From the NCBI GenBank assembly GCA_019310865.1, contig JAFDDL010000295.1, positions 1-5,389 on the forward strand: a stretch of 5,389 bases of DNA, given 5' to 3'. The translations under genes and the position numbers were made by a program. Origin of the DNA: Deltaproteobacteria bacterium (GTDB lineage Bacteria > Desulfobacterota > Desulfobacteria > Desulfobacterales > JAFDDL01). The notes under the pieces were generated by a model. The model worked only from the letters and a program-made list of their open reading frames with translations, had not been told where the DNA came from and searched no databases. The stretch's first letter is position 1; each line of letters starts with the position of its first letter. Shown one piece after another: positions 1 through 5,315 of this stretch.

Positions 1-47
1 TACCGTCCGGATCCACTCATAAAAAAGGTATTTCGTTTGTCCGTGCT

Positions 48-1022
48 TTATCCTTTTAATGCGGTTTTTACCGCTTCAACAATCCGTCCTTCGCTGGGAA
101 TGAATTCATTTTCCAGCACCGATGAAAATGGAATGGGGCAAAATGGTCCCCCAATCCGAATGATCGGTGCATCAAGATACTCAATGGCTTCTTCAGCAAC
201 CATCGCTGAAATCTCCGATGCACTCCCGGCGAATTTGACCTCTTCGCTGACGATAACCAGTCGGTGCGTTTTTCTCACGGATGCCAGAATCGTCTCATTG
301 TCCAGCGGCAACAGTGTTCGCGGATCCACGACTTCAGCGCTGATGCCGTCTTCAATTAGCTTTTCTGCCGCTGATAGGGCTCGGCCCACCATCTGACCTG
401 TGGCCACAACCGTTGCGTCTGTTCCGGCTCGCTTGATATCCGCTTTTCCCAGCGGAACCGTATAATCTCCCGCCGGCACCTCACCTTTGTTGAACAAAAT
501 ATTTTTATGCTCCAGGAACACGACGGGGTTGTCATCCCGGATCGCGGAAATCAGAAGGCCTTTGGCATCCGCCGGGGTGCTCGGGTAGGCGACCTTCAAG
601 CCGGGAATATGCATAAACCAACCTTCCAGGGACTGTGAATGCTGGGCCGCAGCGCCGACACCTGCACCGCATGCGGTCCTTAAGACCATGGGAATTTTTA
701 CACGGCCGCCGAACATGTATCTCATTTTGGCCGCCTGGTTTAAAATCTGGTCCATGGCCACTCCGATGAAATCCACAAACATCAGCTCCGCCACCGGCCG
801 AAGCCCCGTGGCCGCGGCACCGACAGCCGCACCAATAAAGGCGCTCTCGGAAATCGGTGTGTCCTTCACCCGCTTTTCCCCGAACTGGTCCTTGAGCCCT
901 TCGGTCACGGCCAGCACGCCGCTGTGGCCGATATCGACGCCGAGGCAAAATACATCCGGATCTCTCTCCATTTCGAGTCTAAGCGCGCTGTTGATCGCCT
1001 TGTTCATTGTCATGACTGCCAT
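48..1022 (-). CDS. TPP-dependent 2-oxoacid/acetoin dehydrogenase E1, beta subunit
   Basis: This is the beta subunit of a heterotetrameric (alpha2beta2) E1 of the pyruvate/acetoin dehydrogenase type. It would pair with the alpha subunit encoded just upstream to decarboxylate a 2-oxoacid, or cleave acetoin or a related ketone, on thiamine diphosphate in the cytoplasm. The 324 residues match the usual family length. Family landmarks are DTPISE at 54-59, where Glu59 matches the glutamate that contacts the TPP aminopyrimidine in human E1 beta; GLRPVAE at 73-79; QHSQSLE at 127-133 with the conserved His128; PGLKVAYPSTPADAKGLL at 140-157; and a C-terminal transketolase domain from about 200, with EVVDPRTLLPLD at 230-241. 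The usual GED-V/I-G motif near residue 28 reads GVDIG, so the normally acidic residue is Val29. The ATG start is supported by AGGAG at 1031-1035 with an 8-base spacer. A gap of 78 bases separates it from the alpha gene. The substrate cannot be assigned, because acetoin-, pyruvate- and branched-chain-type E1s share these motifs. Confidence 0.93.
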   Translation of the reverse strand: MAVMTMNKAINSALRLEMERDPDVFCLGVDIGHSGVLAVTEGLKDQFGEKRVKDTPISESAFIGAAVGAAATGLRPVAELMFVDFIGVAMDQILNQAAKMRYMFGGRVKIPMVLRTACGAGVGAAAQHSQSLEGWFMHIPGLKVAYPSTPADAKGLLISAIRDDNPVVFLEHKNILFNKGEVPAGDYTVPLGKADIKRAGTDATVVATGQMVGRALSAAEKLIEDGISAEVVDPRTLLPLDNETILASVRKTHRLVIVSEEVKFAGSASEISAMVAEEAIEYLDAPIIRIGGPFCPIPFSSVLENEFIPSEGRIVEAVKTALKG

Positions 1023-1100
1023 TTGTTTATCTCCTGTAACACCTCAATGGCGTATTTTGTTCTTTTTCTAGCTGTTTGGAAACGGTGTGTTGCCACTCCA

Positions 1101-2069
1101 TTATTCAGCGTAAACGTCTGTCATCAAATCTGCCGGATCCGGTACAGGACCGGACTTGGCCGTTTCCACCGCCCGTTCGATTTCTATTTTTACCGAATCC
1201 CGGATCTTCTCCACTTTCTTCTGCGTAATGACGCCATTATCCAAGAGTTTCTTCTCGAAGCGGGGGATGGGATCTTTATCCGGCTGCCGCCATTCTTTGA
1301 TTTCGTCTTTCTCTCGATAAAACTGGGGGTCGCCCTCAAAATGTCCGGCGATTCGAAAGGTTTTGCACTCAACCAGACTCGGCCCGTTCCCGGATCGGGC
1401 CCTGGCGACGGCTTGTGAAGCAGCCTCCCATACGGCCACGACATCGTTTCCGTCCACGACGATTCCAGGCATTCCATAACCGGATGCTCTATCGGCCACA
1501 TCCTGGATGCACTGGTGCGCTGCCTGGCATGTAAATTCTCCGTAACCATTATTTTCCACGATAAACACAACCGGTAAATTCCAAACCGAGGCCAGATTCA
1601 TCGCTTCGTGCACGGTTCCCTGGTTGGAGGCGCCATCTCCGAAAAAACAAATACTGACTTTTCCCAAATCCTTGTATTGAGATGTCAATGCAGCACCCAC
1701 TGCCAGGGGCGGCCCCCCGCCAACGATACCATTGGCGCCCAGGATTCCGATGTCCATGTCTGAAATGTGCATGGAGCCGCCTTTTCCCTTGCAGTAGCCA
1801 TTGGCTTTGGCAAATAGCTCCGCCATCATTTTTTCGGGTTTGCCCCCTTTTGCGATCATGTGCCCGTGGCCCCGGTGATTACTTGTAATGTAATCCGTAT
1901 CCGTGAGTGTTGCACAGACTCCGGCAGCGATGGCTTCCTGGCCGATACATAGATGCACAAATCCGGATATGGTTCCAGATGTCGTCAATTCGCCGACACA
2001 CTCCTCAAACCGGCGAATTCGCACCATGGTTTCATACATTTCGATCATCTTCTTCTTGGAAAGTCGCAT
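1101..2069 (-). CDS. TPP-dependent 2-oxoacid/acetoin dehydrogenase E1, alpha subunit (AcoA-like)
   Basis: This is the alpha subunit of the E1 component and carries the TPP-diphosphate and Mg-binding half of the active site. Counting from the chosen ATG (322 residues), SNHRGHGH lies at 63-70 with the conserved active-site histidines, GKGGSMH at 95-101, and the TPP motif begins GDG at 144-146 and ends NN at 173-174. GHFEGDPQFYR at 242-252 resembles acetoin-dehydrogenase-type alpha subunits more than mitochondrial-type pyruvate dehydrogenase. The segment before it reads TFRIAGH where many relatives have a second Arg (TYRxRGH). The start was set at the ATG at 2069 because GGGAG at 2078-2082 sits 8 bases upstream and the protein then begins MRLSKKK, a normal N-terminus. 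A longer reading would need a TTG at 2096 overlapping the SDR stop codon. The gene follows the SDR by 20 bases and is followed after 78 bases by the beta subunit. No E2 or E3 is present in the window. The family call is secure; the acetoin-like specificity is an inference. Confidence 0.92.
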   Translation of the reverse strand: MRLSKKKMIEMYETMVRIRRFEECVGELTTSGTISGFVHLCIGQEAIAAGVCATLTDTDYITSNHRGHGHMIAKGGKPEKMMAELFAKANGYCKGKGGSMHISDMDIGILGANGIVGGGPPLAVGAALTSQYKDLGKVSICFFGDGASNQGTVHEAMNLASVWNLPVVFIVENNGYGEFTCQAAHQCIQDVADRASGYGMPGIVVDGNDVVAVWEAASQAVARARSGNGPSLVECKTFRIAGHFEGDPQFYREKDEIKEWRQPDKDPIPRFEKKLLDNGVITQKKVEKIRDSVKIEIERAVETAKSGPVPDPADLMTDVYAE

Positions 2070-2077
2070 AAATCCAT

Positions 2078-2082
2078 CTCCC
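2078..2082 (-). promoter_or_regulatory. Ribosome binding site that fixes the E1 alpha start
   Basis: On the minus strand this reads GGGAG and lies 8 bases before the ATG at 2069. It supports that ATG over the in-frame TTG at 2096 and the ATG at 2084, which overlaps this same element and so cannot use it. Confidence 0.7.
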
Positions 2083-2089
2083 ATATATT

Positions 2090-2842
2090 CTAACAAATAG
2101 CCTTGATGGCCCCGGTGCTAACACCGGCCGTCCAGCCACCATCCACATAAATAGACTGACCGGCAATGTAACGGCTCGCATCGGCGGCCAGAAAATGATA
2201 CACACCGATCAGATCGTCCGTGGTGGCAGCCCGGCCCAACGTCGTCAGGGCCTTGCATAAAATCCCTTCCGTGTCATCTTCCGGCTGCATTGGTGTGAGC
2301 ACCGTCCCCGGACAAATGGCGTTCACGCGGATATTCCGGTTGCCCAGTTCGACAGCGGCCGACCGTGTCAGGTTGGCGACACCGGCCTTTGTTGCCGCAT
2401 ATATCGAGTAATTGGGAAGATTAACGGTTGCACACATCGAAGCCGTATTGATGATGGAACTGCCGTCCTTCAAGTGCTTTGGAGCATGTTTCAACCCGTA
2501 ATACACACCAAACAAATTGATGTTGAAAATTCGCTTCAACTCGTCGGCACTTTGCTGCTCAATATAGAGCTCCTCTCGTTCGGCGACGCCTGCGTTATTA
2601 ATCGCCACATCCAACTTACCGATCATCTGCTCTGCGCGATCCAGCGCCTCGGCGACCTGGTTTTCATCCGACACGTTCATTTCAACGAATTGCGCACCAA
2701 TCTTGTCAACCGCCCCTTGGCCGTCGTGAATATCTGCGACCACCACGTTTGCCCGGTTTGCTGTAAAATGCGTTGCAACAGCCAGCCCAATGCCGCTGGC
2801 GCCACCGGTGATGAATACGTTTTTACCTTCCAGTGAGAACAT
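2090..2842 (-). CDS. Short-chain dehydrogenase/reductase (classical SDR, FabG-like)
   Basis: This is an NAD(P)-dependent oxidoreductase of the classical SDR family, expected to interconvert an alcohol and a ketone in the cytoplasm. All hallmarks are present in 250 residues, the normal family length. The nucleotide-binding motif TGGASGIG is at 12-19, NNAG at 82-85, and the catalytic tetrad is Asn109, Ser135, Tyr148 and Lys152 (YAATK, with the usual 13-residue Ser-Tyr spacing). PGT follows at 178-180 and DGGW at 234-237. Asp37 at the end of the second beta strand favours NAD(H) over NADP(H), by the usual rule for classical SDRs. The tail after DGGW is short and ends in Cys250. The start is supported by AGGAG at 2850-2854, 7 bases before the ATG. 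It lies 45 bases after the VOC gene, across a perfect hairpin, and 20 bases before E1 alpha, consistent with co-transcription. The substrate is unknown; the context suggests a hydroxy or oxo intermediate made or used by its neighbours. Confidence 0.93.
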   Translation of the reverse strand: MFSLEGKNVFITGGASGIGLAVATHFTANRANVVVADIHDGQGAVDKIGAQFVEMNVSDENQVAEALDRAEQMIGKLDVAINNAGVAEREELYIEQQSADELKRIFNINLFGVYYGLKHAPKHLKDGSSIINTASMCATVNLPNYSIYAATKAGVANLTRSAAVELGNRNIRVNAICPGTVLTPMQPEDDTEGILCKALTTLGRAATTDDLIGVYHFLAADASRYIAGQSIYVDGGWTAGVSTGAIKAIC

Positions 2843-2863
2843 AATTCTTCTCCTTTTTCTTGA

Positions 2864-2891
2864 TTAGAAGTGGTTTTGGAACCACTTCTAA
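2864..2891 (-). repeat. Perfect 12-bp inverted repeat over the VOC stop codon
   Basis: The arms at 2864-2875 and 2880-2891 are exactly complementary (TTAGAAGTGGTT and its reverse complement) around a 4-base loop. The VOC stop codon (2888-2890) lies inside one arm. On the coding (minus) strand the structure is followed by an A-rich stretch leading into the SDR ribosome binding site, not by a T-run, so it does not look like an intrinsic terminator. No T-run follows on the plus strand either. An mRNA-stabilising or processing hairpin, or a protein-binding palindrome, between two operon genes is possible. The repeat itself is certain; its role is not known. Confidence 0.75.
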
Positions 2892-3895
2892 GCGTTGTTG
2901 GCTTTAGCTATCTGTATGATTACGCCCAGCTCGCGTTGGGTTCCAAGATTCGTAAAGGCAACCTGGCCGTCTATAATGCCGGCCATGTCAATCCCGATGC
3001 CATGGTCGCTCATTTTACCGACAACTACGTCGGGATCTTTCACTTTACCAAAGCCCAGATAATTCACGCCGGCGCCGACGGCCTTTACAAAATTCATGTA
3101 ACTGCTCGGGCCGCAAACCGGTTCCAGCAGCTCAATCCGGGTTCGCCCCAGATCCGCTGCTGCCGCACGAATATAGGTATTGACATCATCAGCCATGGGA
3201 AGATCATCAAACCGTTTCATTACGGCATATGGGGGTTTTAAATCGTAAAACGACCATGGGCCGACGCCAAACAGCTCTTCGTAGTTTTTGACAGTTCCGG
3301 CTAAGTCTTCGACAACAATACCGACCTGGACCAGTCTTTCTCCGGTTATATCCACAAGGGGGGTGGTCTCAGACGCAAGGGTTCCCCATGGTTTCAAGGA
3401 GGCCTGTACCGCTTCGGTAACCGGAGTGGTCGCCTCAAAGATGGTGCCCAAAACCTTCTGGGTTGACATGTACGAAAATGATATATCCCCGCTGACTTTT
3501 CCAAGCATCTCCGGCTCAACACCGGCGTTTTGAAGCGCGCTGGTAAACAGGTCGCTGTTTTCAATACCGCCAAAACTCAAATGATGCACCCCATCACCAC
3601 GAGCCGTTAAAAACTCTTGATGCGAACTTGGCCCCCATAACGGTTGAAGCAATTCGATCTCCAGTTCGCCAAGGTATGCAAACGCCAACCGCAGGCAGCA
3701 CGAACCGTTCTTGACAGGCTTTCCGTGAAGGCTCCCGTCGCGGATTTCATCATCAAAAAAAACCCAGGGGCCGATGCCAAGCAACTCTGCAAATCTCCCG
3801 GCAGTCTTTACAGCATCTTTTACAACAATGCCCACCTGGGCAATCTCATTGCCGGATGTGTTAAATACCGGTTGTTCTCTTTCTTTTTGTACCAT
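2888..3895 (-). CDS. Two-domain VOC superfamily protein (glyoxalase/methylmalonyl-CoA-epimerase-like)
   Basis: The protein has two tandem vicinal-oxygen-chelate domains in 335 residues, about 17-157 and 188-331, clearly repeats of each other. The pairs are QVGIVVKD/QVGIVVED (20-27, 190-197), LGIGPWVFFD/FGVGPWSFYD (39-48, 209-218), IELLQPLWGPSS/IELLEPVCGPSS (80-91, 254-265) and GVHHLSFG/GVNYLGFG (102-109, 276-283). The GPW pattern resembles the glyoxalase_4/methylmalonyl-CoA epimerase branch. By alignment from memory, domain 1 could offer Gln20, Glu81, His105 and Glu154 to a divalent metal. Domain 2 has Gln190, Glu255, Tyr279 and Gln328 there, so its site looks degenerate. VOC enzymes epimerise, isomerise, cleave or dioxygenate metal-chelated substrates, and the reaction here is not known. 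An in-frame stop codon directly precedes the ATG, so no longer start exists. The protein has no signal peptide or membrane segment and is probably cytoplasmic. It sits 97 bases after the aminotransferase and 45 before the SDR. Confidence 0.88.
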   Translation of the reverse strand: MVQKEREQPVFNTSGNEIAQVGIVVKDAVKTAGRFAELLGIGPWVFFDDEIRDGSLHGKPVKNGSCCLRLAFAYLGELEIELLQPLWGPSSHQEFLTARGDGVHHLSFGGIENSDLFTSALQNAGVEPEMLGKVSGDISFSYMSTQKVLGTIFEATTPVTEAVQASLKPWGTLASETTPLVDITGERLVQVGIVVEDLAGTVKNYEELFGVGPWSFYDLKPPYAVMKRFDDLPMADDVNTYIRAAAADLGRTRIELLEPVCGPSSYMNFVKAVGAGVNYLGFGKVKDPDVVVGKMSDHGIGIDMAGIIDGQVAFTNLGTQRELGVIIQIAKANNA

Positions 3896-3906
3896 TTATG
3901 CCATTG

Positions 3907-3911
3907 CCTCC
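3907..3911 (-). promoter_or_regulatory. Ribosome binding site of the VOC gene with an unusually long spacer
   Basis: GGAGG on the minus strand lies 11 bases before the VOC ATG at 3895, longer than the 7-8 bases seen for the other genes here. The spacer contains an in-frame two-codon reading frame, ATG-GCA-TAA (3904-3896), whose ATG is only 2 bases from the GGAGG and therefore probably a poor start. Confidence 0.6.
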
Positions 3912-3928
3912 AGTTTAGACCAACTACC

Positions 3929-3991
3929 AAAAAAGTGCCGGATGCTATGTGCTAAGCACTGAGCACTCAGAACTTATTCCGGCTTTGCCGG
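3929..3991 (-). terminator. Possible weak terminator or attenuator-like structure in the aminotransferase-VOC gap
   Basis: Transcribed on the minus strand, this stretch can form a small hairpin directly after the aminotransferase stop (arms 3987-3991 and 3979-3983, CCGGC/GCCGG, 3-base loop). It can alternatively form a longer-range stem pairing 3978-3983 with 3937-3942 (GCCGGA/TCCGGC), followed two bases later by six T residues at 3934-3929. AGTGC at 3967-3963 or 3960-3956 can also pair with GCACT at 3938-3934 right at the T-run. The 6-bp stem has a loop of about 35 bases, so termination, if any, would be partial. The gene order on both sides suggests read-through into the VOC gene. Confidence 0.3.
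3943..3970. repeat. Four tandem degenerate heptamers
   Basis: On the plus strand, 3943-3949, 3950-3956, 3957-3963 and 3964-3970 are four consecutive 7-base units fitting YRCTVWG. They are therefore related but not identical. The units also create short complementary segments such as GTGC/GCAC (3949-3952 and 3956-3959). They lie wholly between the aminotransferase and VOC genes, inside the loop of the possible terminator. The periodicity is visible but short, and chance cannot be excluded. Confidence 0.4.
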
Positions 3992-3992
3992 T

Positions 3993-5315
3993 TTAGGCCT
4001 TCATTTGCTTGAAAGATACTTCCACCCGCTCCAAAGTGTCCTGGATGTCCTTTTCGGTATGGGCGGCTGATGTACAAAAGCGCCAAAAGGCCAGCACACC
4101 CTGTTTTTTGATGAGTGACGTGAAATCAAGCGCTTTGAGCAACCCGGGCTGCTCCAGGCTGTCCTTGTGGTTAATCACCTTTTCCTTCGGTGTAAATAGA
4201 AAGCTCCAGGCACCGGGGAATCCCTGGATGAGAAAAGGATGTCTGTACCTGGCGGCGAGTTCTTCCATCCCCTTTTTCAACGCGTTGCCGTTTTTTTCAA
4301 TTCTTTTGAAAGCCGCCCCGTCATCTTTTTCAAGTTCCTCGATGGTGGCAATGACGGCCGCCATGGAAATCGGGTGACCGTTATACGTACCACCGGCAAC
4401 CACGTCCGTTCGGGTAAGGCAATCCATGATCTCTCGCTTACCGCAGAAGGACGATACCGGAAAGCCCCCACCAATGGCTTTTGCAAAAGTTGTTAAATCC
4501 GGCGTAACCCCAAAATGGCCCTGGGCACCGCTTATTCCCATTCGAAAACCGGTGAGAACCTCATCGAAAATAAGCACGCTGCCATAGGTATCACAAAGCT
4601 CGCGAACCCCTTCCAGATAACCGGGCTCCGGCCAGCAACCGGACATGTTCACCATCACCGGCTCCATCAGAACCGCTGCGATGTCCGCGCCGTGCCGGGA
4701 GAAAAGATCTTCCAGCGCAGGCAGGTCGTTCCATTCGATCATGTAAAAATCGGCAAAGGCATGTCTACCTCTACCGCCGGTGTTGGTGACCTGGGAATAA
4801 ATATCCACCTCCAGTTCACCGTGTACCGGAATGGGGTTTTGTGTATCGGTCACGATGCCACCCATGATTTCATCAAGTCCGCCGTTGTAGTGACCATTGA
4901 ATCGAACGACCATGTTGCGTCCCGTGTATCCCCGAGCCGCACGCAATGTATTGTAGACGGCATCGGTACCCGAGCAGGCAAACCGAACCAATTCGGCAGA
5001 GGGGATATGTTCAGCAACCTTAGCAGCCGCCTTGAGCTCCAGTTCCGTACTGTTGTTCGTCAGGTATTGATCGGCCGCGTCCTTGATGGCCTTTCGCAGA
5101 TGTTCGTTGCTATGGCCCAGAATCGCTGGGCCGAAACTCAGAAGGTAATCGATATACTCGTTGCCGTCCACATCATACAGGCGAGCACCTTTGCCATGGC
5201 TGATGTAGGTGGGGCGATAATCTTCGTCCTTTCGAAAATTACTCATCACCGCACCGGGGATTATTTTTTGAGCACGTTCATATATTTCTTTGGATTTTGG
5301 GGTATTAAGAGCCAT
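3993..5315 (-). CDS. Class III PLP-dependent aminotransferase, glutamate-1-semialdehyde aminomutase-like
   Basis: This is a PLP enzyme of fold type I, class III, 440 residues, a normal length. Visible motifs are YDVDGNEYIDY at 47-57; SGTDA at 115-119, which binds the PLP phosphate; Tyr143 in GHYNGG, the ring-stacking position; FDEVLTGFR at 250-258, with Asp251 pairing to the pyridine nitrogen; TFAKAIGGGFP at 276-286, with Lys279 as the Schiff-base lysine; and GGTYNGHP at 308-315. Arg28 in the PGAVMSNFR segment aligns with the Arg of PGGVNSPVR that contacts the substrate carboxylate in glutamate-1-semialdehyde aminomutase, suggesting an amino-acid-like substrate. It is unlikely to be the haem-biosynthesis enzyme itself: it diverges around the active site (YNG for YHG, plus an extra segment at about 150-190) and sits in a catabolic-looking cluster. 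Beta- or gamma-amino acid transamination is a reasonable alternative. The start is supported by AAGGA at 5323-5327, 7 bases before the ATG. It is the first complete gene of the run and probably supplies its carbonyl substrate. Confidence 0.92.
   Translation of the reverse strand: MALNTPKSKEIYERAQKIIPGAVMSNFRKDEDYRPTYISHGKGARLYDVDGNEYIDYLLSFGPAILGHSNEHLRKAIKDAADQYLTNNSTELELKAAAKVAEHIPSAELVRFACSGTDAVYNTLRAARGYTGRNMVVRFNGHYNGGLDEIMGGIVTDTQNPIPVHGELEVDIYSQVTNTGGRGRHAFADFYMIEWNDLPALEDLFSRHGADIAAVLMEPVMVNMSGCWPEPGYLEGVRELCDTYGSVLIFDEVLTGFRMGISGAQGHFGVTPDLTTFAKAIGGGFPVSSFCGKREIMDCLTRTDVVAGGTYNGHPISMAAVIATIEELEKDDGAAFKRIEKNGNALKKGMEELAARYRHPFLIQGFPGAWSFLFTPKEKVINHKDSLEQPGLLKALDFTSLIKKQGVLAFWRFCTSAAHTEKDIQDTLERVEVSFKQMKA

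Noticed and set aside
1..47. Start of a downstream gene at the minus-strand ATG (21-19)
   Set aside because: Only six codons fit in the window and no Shine-Dalgarno sequence precedes it, so it cannot be supported.
37..396. 119-codon plus-strand open frame antisense to E1 beta
   Set aside because: Serine/alanine-rich translation typical of a reverse-complement shadow; the opposite strand holds a complete conserved gene.
1036..1096. Possible ACACC/GGTGT pairing in the E1 alpha-beta spacer that could hide the E1 beta ribosome binding site
   Set aside because: Only five base pairs with a loop of about 45 bases; too weak to support as a regulatory structure.
924..1418. 164-codon open frame on the plus strand, antisense to the E1 genes
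   Set aside because: It runs across the ends of two well-supported minus-strand genes, has no recognisable domain, and its composition is that of a shadow frame.
2474..2836. 120-codon plus-strand open frame antisense to the SDR
   Set aside because: No family resemblance and fully covered by a conserved SDR gene on the other strand.
2864..2891. Reading the 12-bp inverted repeat as an intrinsic terminator
   Set aside because: No T-run follows it on either strand, the stem has only four G-C pairs, and the next gene starts soon after in the same direction.
2870..3241. 123-codon plus-strand open frame starting near the hairpin at the SDR-VOC junction
   Set aside because: It lies opposite VOC domain 2, has no convincing ribosome binding site and no recognisable motif; most likely a shadow.
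3993..5315. Calling the aminotransferase hemL (glutamate-1-semialdehyde 2,1-aminomutase)
   Set aside because: The fold and several motifs match, but the active-site changes, the extra central segment and the catabolic neighbours argue for a different substrate.
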